A DNA stretch of 16,610 nt from Planctomycetota bacterium. GTDB lineage: Bacteria; Planctomycetota; PUPC01; DSUN01. Location of the stretch: assembly GCA_016872875.1 (NCBI GenBank), contig VGYW01000168.1, positions 1 to 16,610 of the forward strand. Direction: 5' to 3'. A program made the translations under genes and the position numbers. The notes under the pieces were generated by a model that ran no database searches, had not been told where the DNA came from, and saw nothing but the letters and a program-made list of their open reading frames with translations. Shown here piece after piece: positions 7,223-15,000 of the stretch (positions within the stretch are counted from its first letter, which is position 1; each line of letters starts with the position of its first letter).

Positions 7223-7660
7223 ATGGACGCAGGACGGGCGAGAGTGCGGAGCGCCCTCGCGGCCGGGGCGGTGACGGGCGTCCTGACCACGCTGCTGTGC
7301 GTGGTCCTGACCCTGGCGGCCCCGGAGCAGCCGTGGGTGCGGGGCGCCCTGGCGGGCGAGGCCTTTCCGCTCTGGGCGCGGTGCCTCGTCGCCGGGCTCG
7401 CCGTGGGCGTCGCCGGCTTCCTTCTCGCCTTTGGGCTGCGGTTCCTGCTGTCGGGCCTCAGGCCCGAGACGCGCGGCCCCGGGCGCGGGCGCCTCGCCGT
7501 GCGAAGCTCGCCGGAACGGGAGTTGAGCCATGTGGAAGAGATTGCTGCCGTGTGCGTTCGCCATGCTCACCGCGCTGGCCGCCGCGGGCGAGGGCGAGGA
7601 CCCGAAGCCGAAGCCCAAGCCCAAAGAAGAGGCGACACTACCACCACCCACCGAGGGTGA
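7223..7660 (+). CDS. Small hypothetical membrane protein, two predicted helices
   Basis: 145 codons. Two hydrophobic segments are evident: residues about 11-33 (ALAAGAVTGVLTTLLCVVLT) and about 54-78 (CLVAGLAVGVAGFLLAFGLR), separated by a short polar loop. The ATG at 7223 is preceded by GGAGAGG with close spacing. An ATG at 7190 is in frame but falls inside the predicted -10, so 7223 is preferred. No family recognised. The last 43 codons overlap the start of the next gene (ATG 7530) in a different frame and become Arg/Gly-rich low complexity. The natural protein may therefore end near residue 100, with a frameshift or sequencing error hiding a stop (a TGA sits at 7524 one frame away). Confidence 0.55.
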   Translation: MDAGRARVRSALAAGAVTGVLTTLLCVVLTLAAPEQPWVRGALAGEAFPLWARCLVAGLAVGVAGFLLAFGLRFLLSGLRPETRGPGRGRLAVRSSPERELSHVEEIAAVCVRHAHRAGRRGRGRGPEAEAQAQRRGDTTTTHRG

Positions 7661-8276
7661 GCTGGACAAGCCGGACAAGCCAGGCGTGCCCCGCCCAACC
7701 GAGCTGCCCGCCGAGGGCCAGCCCTCCGAGAAGGCCAAGGGAGCCCCCAGGCCGGAACACGTCAACCCCTTCCGCGAGAAGCCCAAGGTCCCCTCCTACG
7801 CCCGCCCGGCGCGCATCACCTTCTCCGACAAGCGGGTCCTTGAAGGCCACGTGTGGCACCGCGCCGACGCCCCGCTCCAGGTCTTCAACCGCGCCGCCAA
7901 GGCCCACCAGGACTACTTCCTCTCCGACCTCAAGCGCATTGACGTGGCCCCCGAGAGCGAGAACTTCGAGCGCGACTGGCGCTGGAAGAACCAGGGCTCC
8001 AGCGAGATGGTCTACCTCGACACCGGCTACTTCTGGAACCAATACGTCACCACCCTCACCCTCACGAACGGCGAGAAGCCCGCGGGCGACTGCTCGGGCC
8101 AGTTCTACATCCAGCTCCTCGACGGCAAGCGCGAGAGCTGGTTCCTCTACAAGCGCCACAACAACCGCCAGCCCGCCGGCACCCCCAACAAGAAGCGCGA
8201 GGAGCAGGAGCCCCTCGTCTACATCAAGAGCGTCGAGTTCACCGACGACTTCCTCAAGGAGAAGAAGAATCCGTAA
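7530..8276 (+). CDS. Exported hypothetical protein with Lys/Pro/Glu linker
   Basis: 248 residues. MWKRLLPCAFAMLTALAAAG is a Sec signal with likely cleavage after about residue 19. A low-complexity linker rich in K, P and E follows (about 21-90, e.g. DPKPKPKPKEE). A compact domain (about 92-243) holds RITFSDKRVLEGHVWHRADA, FERDWRWKNQGSSEMVYLDT, GDCSGQFYIQLLDGK and PLVYIKSVEFTDDFL. The domain is strand-rich and well formed, with G/C-ending codons typical of the window, so the gene is very likely real. I know no function for it. GGGAG lies 7 bp before the ATG. The gene follows, and overlaps in another frame, the small membrane protein at 7223 and probably shares its promoter, suggesting an envelope role. 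Its last two codons and TAA form the outer end of the palindrome at 8267-8374. Confidence 0.82.
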   Translation: MWKRLLPCAFAMLTALAAAGEGEDPKPKPKPKEEATLPPPTEGELDKPDKPGVPRPTELPAEGQPSEKAKGAPRPEHVNPFREKPKVPSYARPARITFSDKRVLEGHVWHRADAPLQVFNRAAKAHQDYFLSDLKRIDVAPESENFERDWRWKNQGSSEMVYLDTGYFWNQYVTTLTLTNGEKPAGDCSGQFYIQLLDGKRESWFLYKRHNNRQPAGTPNKKREEQEPLVYIKSVEFTDDFLKEKKNP

Positions 8277-8374
8277 TCCGTAATTCGCAATCCGTAACAG
8301 GAAAAGGAAGACTGCGTAACGCCACTGTCTTGGCCTTTTCTGGTTACGGATTACGGATTACGCATTACGGATTC
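8267..8374. repeat. Imperfect palindrome built from ATCCGTA units, overlapping a stop codon
   Basis: Arms of 41 nt (8267-8307 and 8334-8374) pair with about 5 mismatches. Each arm contains three to four copies of an ATCCGTA-like heptamer and ends inward with GGAAAAGG/CCTTTTC. A small inner stem (AAGAC/GTCTT) sits near the loop. No target duplication is visible. The left arm supplies the AAT CCG TAA that ends the 7530-8276 gene. As RNA it would form a strong hairpin and may act as a 3' stabiliser or terminator, although there is no T-run. larC starts 18 bp beyond it. Confidence 0.8.
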
Positions 8375-8391
8375 CCTGAAGGGTACCCCTA

Positions 8392-9591
8392 ATGAAGATC
8401 GCATACTTCGACCCGTTTTCAGGCGCGAGCGGCGACATGTTCCTGGGCGCGATCGTGGACGCCGGCCTGCCGCTGAAGGCCCTGCGCGAGGAGCTCCGCA
8501 AGCTCCCTCTGGAGGGCTACACCCTCACCGCCCAGAGGACCCAGCGCGGCGGCATCGCCGCAACGAAGGCAAACGTCAAGGTGAAGAGCCGAGGGCACGC
8601 CCAGGACGATGCCCACCCCCACGCCAACCTGCCCGACATCCTCGACCTCATCGCCCACTCCACCCTGCCCGACGAGGACAAGGCTCAGGCCTCCGCCGTC
8701 TTCCAGCGCCTCGCCGAAGCCGAGGGGCGCGTCCACGGCTGCTCACCCGAGAAAATCCACTTCCACGAGGTCGGCGCGGTGGACGCCATCGTGGACATCG
8801 TGGGGGCCGTGGTTGGCCTGCGGCTCCTGGGCATCGAGCGCCTCGTCTGCGGCCCGATCCGCACAGGGATGGGCTTCGTCACCTGCGCACACGGCCGCCT
8901 CCCAGTCCCCGCCCCAGCCACCGCCGAGCTGCTCAAAGGCTTCCCAACCGTCGGCACCGACGTCGAAGGCGAGCTCACGACGCCCACCGGCGCGGCGCTC
9001 CTGACCACCCTGGCCGACGCCTTCGGCCCGCGCCCCCTGATGACCGTCACCGCCGTAGGCTACGGCGCAGGCACCGCCACGCGCGAGACCCCGCCGAACG
9101 TCCTCCGCCTCTTCGTCGGCGAAGTCGCCTCTGAGGAAGAGGCCACCGAGGAGACCGACGAGGTGCTCGTCATCGAGGCCAACCTCGACGACCTCAGCGG
9201 CGAGATAGTCGGCTACGTCCTCGACCGCCTCCTGGCCGCGGGCGCCCTCGACGCCTTCCTCATCCCGATTCACATGAAGAAGAACCGCCCAGGCGTCATC
9301 CTCCAGGCCATCGTCGAGCCGAGCACGGCGCCCGCCATCGAGCAGATCATCCTCACCGAGACCTCCACGTTCGGCATCCGCCGCACGCGCGCCTCGCGGC
9401 GCAAGCTCCGACGCGAGTCCGTGGACGTCGAGACGCGCTACGGCAAGATTCGCGTCAAGGTCGGCCACATGGGCAAAGCCCTCGTCCACGCCGCCCCCGA
9501 ATACGAAGATTGCCGCCGCGCCGCCTCCGACGCCGCCGTCCCCCTCAAGCTCGTCTACGACGCCGCCCTCGATGCCTTCCGCCGCCGCTGA
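8392..9591 (+). CDS. larC: LarC, nickel-pincer cofactor nickel insertase
   Basis: LarC inserts nickel into pyridinium-3,5-bisthiocarboxylic acid mononucleotide, the last step in making the nickel-pincer cofactor used by lactate racemase (LarA) and relatives; it is cytoplasmic and CTP-dependent. The 399 residues begin with the family signature MKIAYFDPFSGASGDMFLGA, carry a His/Asp-rich stretch (RGHAQDDAHPHANL, 68-81) and the HFHEVGAVDAIVDIVG motif (123-138). The C-terminal half starts with VLVIEANLDDLSGEIVGYVL (about 258-277). In Lactobacillus plantarum the two halves are joined by programmed frameshifting; here they are one continuous frame. GAAGGG upstream is an acceptable ribosome site. No larA, larB or larE is in the window, so partners must be elsewhere. 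Length fits the family. Confidence 0.93.
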   Translation: MKIAYFDPFSGASGDMFLGAIVDAGLPLKALREELRKLPLEGYTLTAQRTQRGGIAATKANVKVKSRGHAQDDAHPHANLPDILDLIAHSTLPDEDKAQASAVFQRLAEAEGRVHGCSPEKIHFHEVGAVDAIVDIVGAVVGLRLLGIERLVCGPIRTGMGFVTCAHGRLPVPAPATAELLKGFPTVGTDVEGELTTPTGAALLTTLADAFGPRPLMTVTAVGYGAGTATRETPPNVLRLFVGEVASEEEATEETDEVLVIEANLDDLSGEIVGYVLDRLLAAGALDAFLIPIHMKKNRPGVILQAIVEPSTAPAIEQIILTETSTFGIRRTRASRRKLRRESVDVETRYGKIRVKVGHMGKALVHAAPEYEDCRRAASDAAVPLKLVYDAALDAFRRR

Positions 9592-9618
9592 GTCTCCTGC
9601 CACGGAGGTGACGCGAGC

Positions 9619-9696
9619 ATGGATGAGCAGGCCATTCTGAACGCGCGGGCGCGGTGCAACGGGCTGTGCGGACCTCAGCATGAGATGGTACAATGA
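9619..9696 (+). pseudogene. 25-codon fragment resembling the C-terminus of the 95-residue protein at 10413
   Basis: ATG at 9619 follows GGAGGTGA at good spacing and opens a 25-codon frame containing NARARCNGLCGP, ending at TGA 9694-9696. The 10413-10700 protein ends [16 protein letters not shown] matches over about 32 bp (from 9643 against 10662) with roughly 4-5 differences. The frame is also continuous with larC past its stop. It is most likely the remaining tail of a lost paralogue, although the fine ribosome site leaves open a translated micropeptide. Confidence 0.5.
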
Positions 9697-9729
9697 CACT
9701 GAGCCTGCGGCGCCGGAAAGGAGCCAGGC

Positions 9730-9984
9730 ATGAATGGAGGACGCATGATGGCAGCAGCAGACAGGATCGAGGTGGACCCGAACATCATGCTGGGCAAGCC
9801 AGTGATCCGCGGGACGCGGATTCCTGTGGAACTCATTCTTCGCAAGCTCAGCGAGGGCGCGACCGAGGCGGAACTGCTGGATGGCTATCCTCGGCTGACG
9901 CCTGAGGACATCCGCGCCGCGCTCGCCTACGCCGCCGACAGCATCAGCCACGAGGAAACGCTCGCGCTCACCTCGACCGATTGA
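9730..9984 (+). CDS. DUF433-family antitoxin
   Basis: 84 residues. DUF433 proteins are small helix-turn-helix-like antitoxins paired with DUF5615 PIN-like toxins. The signature DPNIMLGKPVIRGTRIPVEL (16-35) and the C-terminal YPRLTPEDIRAALAYAAD (53-70) are clear. ATG 9730 has AAAGGAG 6 bp upstream. ATG 9745/9748, with GGAGG just before, would give a protein a few residues shorter and equally consistent with the family. The toxin gene begins 18 bp downstream. TACAAT at 9689-9694 is a possible -10, but its -35 is poor. Antitoxins of this kind usually repress their own operon; no operator was identified. Confidence 0.9.
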   Translation: MNGGRMMAAADRIEVDPNIMLGKPVIRGTRIPVELILRKLSEGATEAELLDGYPRLTPEDIRAALAYAADSISHEETLALTSTD

Positions 9985-10002
9985 TCATGGGAGGCGAGTT
10001 CC

Positions 10003-10377
10003 ATGCGTTTTCTGGCCGATGAGAGCTGCGACTTTGCTATCGTCCGCGCCCTCCGGGCCGCCGGCCACGACGTGCTCGCCGTCGCCCAGCTCGCCCCAAG
10101 CGCCGGCGATCCCGAGATTCTCCGCCTCACCTTGACAGGAGAGAGGATCCTCTTGACGGAGGACAAGGATTTTGGGGAGTTCGTCTTCGCCCACGGCCAC
10201 CGCGCCCACAGCGTGCTCTTGCTTCGCTATCCCAGAGCCGTCCGAGGGGCCATCGCCAGCAGTGTCGTTCGGTTGATTGAGGCCGAAGGCAGCCGACTTC
10301 TCGGCTGCTTCGTCGTCATCCAACCCGGCAGGGTCCGCATCACGCGCCCGGCACCAGGGACTCCAGGCAGCCTCTGA
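10003..10377 (+). CDS. DUF5615 PIN-like toxin
   Basis: 124 residues. The N-terminus MRFLADESCDFAIVRALRAA shows the L-x-D-E/N pattern (D6, E7) of the DUF5615 branch of the PIN-like superfamily. ILLTEDKDFGEFVF (49-62) supplies D54 and D56, expected metal-binding residues. Such proteins are predicted RNases held in check by the DUF433 partner just upstream. GGAGG lies about 8 bp before the ATG. Length and motif order are normal, so the pair looks intact and functional, unlike the truncated PIN gene at 4218-4553. Confidence 0.88.
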   Translation: MRFLADESCDFAIVRALRAAGHDVLAVAQLAPSAGDPEILRLTLTGERILLTEDKDFGEFVFAHGHRAHSVLLLRYPRAVRGAIASSVVRLIEAEGSRLLGCFVVIQPGRVRITRPAPGTPGSL

Positions 10378-10412
10378 GCGGAGCCTAGCGCGTTCATGAA
10401 GAGAGGCCACAG

Positions 10413-10700
10413 ATGCGCTACACGGTCTACGTGGACGACAATTTCCACTACGGTGACGAGAGCGAGCGGTACAAGCTCGGCAGGTTCCGGACGGCCGAAC
10501 GCGCCATCGCCGCCGCGAAGAAGGTCGTGGACGAGTATCTCGCCTCGGCCTATCAGCCCGGGATGACCGCCGAGGAACTAGACCGCAGCTACCTGTTGTT
10601 CGGGGATGACCCCTACATCGTCCCGCGGGAGCCTGGCACCGAGTTCTCGGCCAGGGACTACGCGCGGGCACGGTGCGACGAGCTGTGCCGCCCGAGATGA
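10413..10700 (+). CDS. Conserved hypothetical protein, 95 residues
   Basis: The protein begins [20 protein letters not shown], has a helical middle ([20 protein letters not shown]), then [20 protein letters not shown], and ends in [12 protein letters not shown] with two cysteines three residues apart. It looks like a compact alpha/beta protein. I recall similar hypothetical proteins in other bacteria but no function. AGAGG precedes the ATG. It starts 36 bp after the DUF5615 stop on the same strand, so it may be co-transcribed with the toxin-antitoxin pair. It ends 50 bp before nadA, and the nadA -10 lies just after its stop. A paralogous tail fragment lies at 9619-9696. Confidence 0.75.
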   Translation: MRYTVYVDDNFHYGDESERYKLGRFRTAERAIAAAKKVVDEYLASAYQPGMTAEELDRSYLLFGDDPYIVPREPGTEFSARDYARARCDELCRPR

Positions 10701-10707
10701 TCTCTGC

Positions 10708-10713
10708 TATAAT
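10708..10713 (+). promoter_or_regulatory. Consensus -10 box (TATAAT) upstream of nadA
   Basis: TATAAT starts 38 bp before ATG 10751. The -35 at the right distance (GTGCCG, 10685-10690) is weak, matching 3 of 6, and lies in the end of the preceding coding sequence. Transcription from here would give a leader of about 30 nt. Probable but not certain. Confidence 0.45.
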
Positions 10714-10750
10714 GCGCGCGAGTGGACCGCCAAGGCAAGGAGTGATCCGG

Positions 10751-11662
10751 ATGGGTGATGAGAAGCTCTTGGAGCGGCTGAGGGAGCTGAAGCGCGAGCG
10801 GAACGCGGTGGTGCTGGCGCACAACTACCAGCGGCCTGAGGTGCAGGACGCGGCGGACTTCACGGGCGACTCCCTCGGCCTGTCGCAGCAGGCGGCGAGG
10901 ACGGCCGCCGGCGTGATCCTCTTCTGCGGCGTCCACTTCATGGCGGAGACCGCGGCCATCATCTGCCCGGACAAGTCGGTGCTCATCCCCGACCCGAACG
11001 CCGGCTGCCCGATGGCGAACATGGTCACGCCCCGCGAGCTGGCCGAGATGAAGGGCCGCCACCCGAACGCCGTGGTGGTGACATACGTAAACTCGTCAGC
11101 GGCGGTCAAGGCGATGAGCGACGTCTGCTGCACCTCGGCCAACGCCGTGAAGGTCGTGGCGTCCGTCCCGCGCGACCGCGAGGTGCTCTTCGTGCCCGAC
11201 CAGAGCCTCGGCGACTACGTGGCGAAGCAGCTCGGCCGCCCGCTCATCCTCTGGCCGGGCTACTGCCCGACCCATCACCACATCCTGGCGAAGGACGTGC
11301 GCGAGCTCAAGGCGCGGCACCCCGACGCGCTCTTCGTGTGCCACCCCGAGTGCACCGCCGACGTGATCGCCCTCGCCGACCACGTGGCCAGCACGTCGGG
11401 CATGGTCAAGTGGTGCCATGAGACGACGGCGAAGCAGATCATCGTCGGCACGGAACTCGGCCTTCTCCACCGCCTGCGGAAGGACAGCCCGGACAAGGCC
11501 TTCATCGAGGCCTCGCCCCTGGCCGACTGCCCGAATATGAAGCTCAACACCCTCGAAAAAATGGTCTGGTCCCTGGAGGACATGGCCTACCAGGTCACTG
11601 TCCCGCCCGAGGTCGCCGCGCCCGCCAGGCGGGCGATTGAGAGGATGCTGGAGATCAAGTGA
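10751..11662 (+). CDS. nadA: Quinolinate synthase NadA
   Basis: NadA condenses iminoaspartate (made by NadB) with dihydroxyacetone phosphate to quinolinate, in de novo NAD synthesis; it carries a [4Fe-4S] cluster in the cytoplasm. The 303-residue protein has [20 protein letters not shown] (21-40), [11 protein letters not shown] (C86), [20 protein letters not shown] (112-131), [10 protein letters not shown] (C172), HPECT (198-202) and LADCPNMK (C260). C86, C172 and C260 match the three cluster ligands of the short (about 300-residue) NadA class. ATG 10751 is chosen for AAGGAG about 8 bp upstream and the usual family start; the frame stays open to 10673 but that overlaps the previous gene. nadB and nadC are not in the window. 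Confidence 0.96.
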   Translation: MGDEKLLERLRELKRERNAVVLAHNYQRPEVQDAADFTGDSLGLSQQAARTAAGVILFCGVHFMAETAAIICPDKSVLIPDPNAGCPMANMVTPRELAEMKGRHPNAVVVTYVNSSAAVKAMSDVCCTSANAVKVVASVPRDREVLFVPDQSLGDYVAKQLGRPLILWPGYCPTHHHILAKDVRELKARHPDALFVCHPECTADVIALADHVASTSGMVKWCHETTAKQIIVGTELGLLHRLRKDSPDKAFIEASPLADCPNMKLNTLEKMVWSLEDMAYQVTVPPEVAAPARRAIERMLEIK

Positions 11663-12040
11663 CGCGTGAAAGGGGGCTGAATCGCGCGCACTTCGGTCTC
11701 TTGCTCCCAACGGGGAGCACAGTGGGTAGCCGGCGGCTTCAGCCGCCGGACTCGTGAGCCAAAAGCAGGGAAGTCCCGAAGGGACGGCAGATACGCGCGC
11801 CGGGCCGTCTCCCGTGGGCTACTATCGTCCCTTCGGGACTCGGCTGTGCGTGCGCCCCAGTCCGGCGGCTGAGGCCGCCGGCTACCCACTGCTGTCCCTT
11901 CGGGACTGCGGTTCTGTCCCTTATCCGTGGCGTGTTGTGCTAGGGTCGCCCGCTCAGGCCAGGTGAGGTAGTGAAGCCTGTGGATGAAGGCGGCGGCCCC
12001 CGTCGCTTGTTTCTTCCTACGGACGATGACGATCGGGGGC
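11663..12040. repeat. Convergent intergenic region filled by a nested palindromic element
   Basis: Between the convergent nadA and lipoprotein genes. Arms of 33 nt at 11720-11752 and 11859-11891 (outer motif CAGTGGGTAGCCGGCGGC) pair with one mismatch; each arm also contains a GCCGGCGG...CCGCCGG hairpin. Inside, AGTCCCGAAGGGACG (11772-11786) pairs perfectly with 11826-11840, and another GTCCCTTCGGGACT copy lies at 11894-11907. Weaker pairing continues outward to about 11705 and 11907. No transposase ORF and no clear target duplication. I see no gene in 11663-11700 or 11910-12040. Confidence 0.8.
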
Positions 12041-15000
12041 CTACTTGCCTCCTCGCCGCACATCGAACTGGGCCTTGGTGGACTCGGCCTTGACAGGGCT
12101 GGTGACGCGAATCATGGCCCAGCCCGCGAGGTCCTTGTCAATCCTCCAGTTGTCGTTAACGTTCTTCTCGTCCGCCTTGTTGAAGCGGAGGGTGTGCTCG
12201 TTGGAGGTCGTGCCGTCGCTGCGGACGAAGACGTAGGTGACGACGCAGGCGCCGGTGACTCGGATGGTGCCCTTGAACTTGACGGTGACGGGCAGCTTGC
12301 CCACGTGCTTGTCGGGCTCGGCGTCGAGAGTGGCCTCCACGCCCACGGCGGGCGGCGGCTCCTTCTCTTTGGCTTTCTCCTTTTCTTTCTCCTTCTCTTT
12401 GGCCTTCGGCTTCTCCTTTTCCTTCACAGGCTCCTGAATCTCGACGACGTAGGGCACCCTTTGAGACTCCTCGCGCTCCGGGGCGAGCACGCGGAGCTGT
12501 GCCCAGCCCTTCGCGTCGGCGGCGAACCGGAGCGGGAACGTGACCTCGCGTTCGCCGGCGGCATCGAACCGCAGCGTCGCCGGAGGCGTGGCTCCGCCCT
12601 CGCGCGCGAGCACGTACTGCACGATGCAGGGCTGGTCCACCCTGATGGTGCCCCTGAGCGTGATGGTGCCGGGGGCCGGGCCTTCGTACTTCGGCGGCTC
12701 CGCCACGAGCTCCACGCTGACCTTGGCCTTTGGCTTCTCTATCTCCTTCTCTTTGGCCTTCGGCTTCTCGGGCTCGCGGATGTTCACCGCGAACTCGGCC
12801 TTCTCGAACTCCGTGGCGATGGGTGCGAGGATGCGGAGCATCACCCAGCCCTTGGCGTCGGCGTTGAACCGCATCACGTCCTCGACCGCCTGGGAGCCTG
12901 GGGCGTCGAAGCGGAGCGTCTGCGGCGCGCTCGCCGAGCCGTCGCTGCGGGCGAAGACGTAACGAACGTCGCACGGCTGGTCTGCCTTCACCGTGCCCAT
13001 GAAGCGAACCGTCGCGGGGGCCGGCCCATTGTAGTGCGGCGGCACGGCCCGCAGGCTCGCCTCGACCCGCGCCTTCTTGTGGATGTCAATCACGAACTCC
13101 GCCTTGGCCGAGTCCCCGGCCGCGGGCGCCAGGATGCGCAACAGCTCCCAGCCCCTCGCATCGCCCGCGAACTGGCGGGTCTCCTCGACCGTCTGCACGC
13201 CCGCGCGCGGGAAGCGGAGCGCCTGCGGCGCGCTCTGCGTCCCGTCGCTGCGCACGAACGCGTAGCTCACGTCGCAAGGCCCGGTCGCCCGAATCGTGCC
13301 GCGGAACGTGATGTTCGCGGGGGCGAGGCCCTTGTAGACGGGCGGCACGGCCTCGAGCGTGGCCTGCACGCCCACGGGCGGGGCGGCCTTGACCGCGAAG
13401 GCCGCCTGGTTAGAATCCCCCGCCACCGGCTCGAGGATGCGCAGGACCATCCACCCGGCCCCGCTCTGGTTCAGCGTGCGGCTGGCCGTGACCTCACGCG
13501 AGCCTGGGGCGTCGAAGCGCAGGAGACGCGGCATGTCCTTGACGCTATCGTGCGACATGAAGACATAGCGGACGTCGCACGGCTGGTTGGCCGTGATGGT
13601 GCCTCGGAAGCGGATTGTGGCGGGCAGCGGGCCGGGGTGCACCGCAGGCTCAGCCACAAGAGCTGCCTGCACGTGCAGCGGGGCGCGAATGTCAACTCGG
13701 ATGGGCACCTGGGCGGACTCCACGGCCACGGGCGCGAGCACCCGCACCGCCGCCCAGCCCGTGAAGTCCTGGGTGAATCGCAGGGGCCACGTGATCTCGC
13801 GGGCGCCCGGCCCATCGAAGCGCAGGAGGCGCGGCTGCGTCTGGCCGCTGTCGTTGCGGACGAAGGCGTAGCTGACGTCGCACGCGCGGCTCGCCCGGAA
13901 GAGCGCCTTCAGGAGCACCGTGCCCGGCGCAGGGCCGATGTAGCGCGGCGGCTCCGCACTCAGCGCCACCTCCACCGTCACCACCGGGACCTTCGGCCTC
14001 ACCGCGAAGTCCGCGCGGTTGGACTCCACCTGGACTGGAGCGACGATGCGGATGGCCTCCCAGCCCGCGAACTCGCGGTGGTGGGTCCACGTGTCGAGCA
14101 CCTCGCGCGCGCCGGGGCGGAAGAAGCGCACGGACTGGATGGGACTCGTCTCGCCGTTGCTGCGGACGAAGCAGTATGAGACCTCGCACGGCCGCCCGGC
14201 CCAGATGGTGCCCCGCAACCGCACCGTGGCAGGCAGGGGGCCGGGGTGGAGCTCTGGCTCCGCCACGAGGGCCGCGCGGATGCCGTGGTGCGCGGGCGAG
14301 CGCACCTCGAACGCCGCACGCTCCGACTCGATTGGAGCCGGGTGGACGATGCGGATGGCTGCCCAGCCGGTGCCCTCGGCGGGCACGGCCCAGCGGTGGA
14401 GCACCTCGCGGGCGCCGGGGCGGTCGAACCGCAGGCGCTCGACACGGCTGACCGCGTTGTCGCTGCGGACGAAGCAGTAGTCCACCACGCACGGGTGGCT
14501 GACGGCGATGAGGCCGCGGAAGTCAATCGGGGCCGGCAGCGGGCCGCTGTAGAGGGCCGGGTGCGCCGCCAGGCTCACCTGGATGTGCCTGTGGCCGCCC
14601 GAGCGAACCTCGAAGGGCGCCTGGTTGGACATCAGCTCGACGGGTGAGAGAATCTGGAGCGCCGCCCAGCCCACCCCGTCACGGAACAGCGTCCAATCGT
14701 CCACCACCTCGAGCCTGCCGCGCCGCGTGAAGCGGATGGTCTGGACCGGGCTCATGGTGCCGTTGCTGCGGACGAAGGCGCACTGGACGTCGCAGGGCTG
14801 CCCGACGGCGATAAGCCCTCGGAAGCGGATGGTCGCGGGCAGGCGGCCAATGTGGACCGCAGGCTGCGCGAACACCATCGCCTGCACGAGCGGCATGGCC
14901 TGGGGCCGCACCTCGAAGAGCGCTCTATTCGACTCGCATTGCACCGGCGCGAGAATCCGCAGGGCGACCCAGCCCGCACCCTCCGAGGCGACCGAGACGT

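Noticed and set aside
10673..10750. Longer NadA start
   Set aside because: It overlaps the previous gene and the TATAAT box, has no ribosome site, and adds residues absent from the NadA family; ATG 10751 has AAGGAG upstream.
11984..14179. Long plus-strand open frame opposite the lipoprotein gene
   Set aside because: It is antisense to repeat-coding DNA, its translation is His/Arg/Gly-rich and without family motifs, and it exists because the high-GC minus-strand gene leaves few stops on the other strand. The same applies to 14852-16096.
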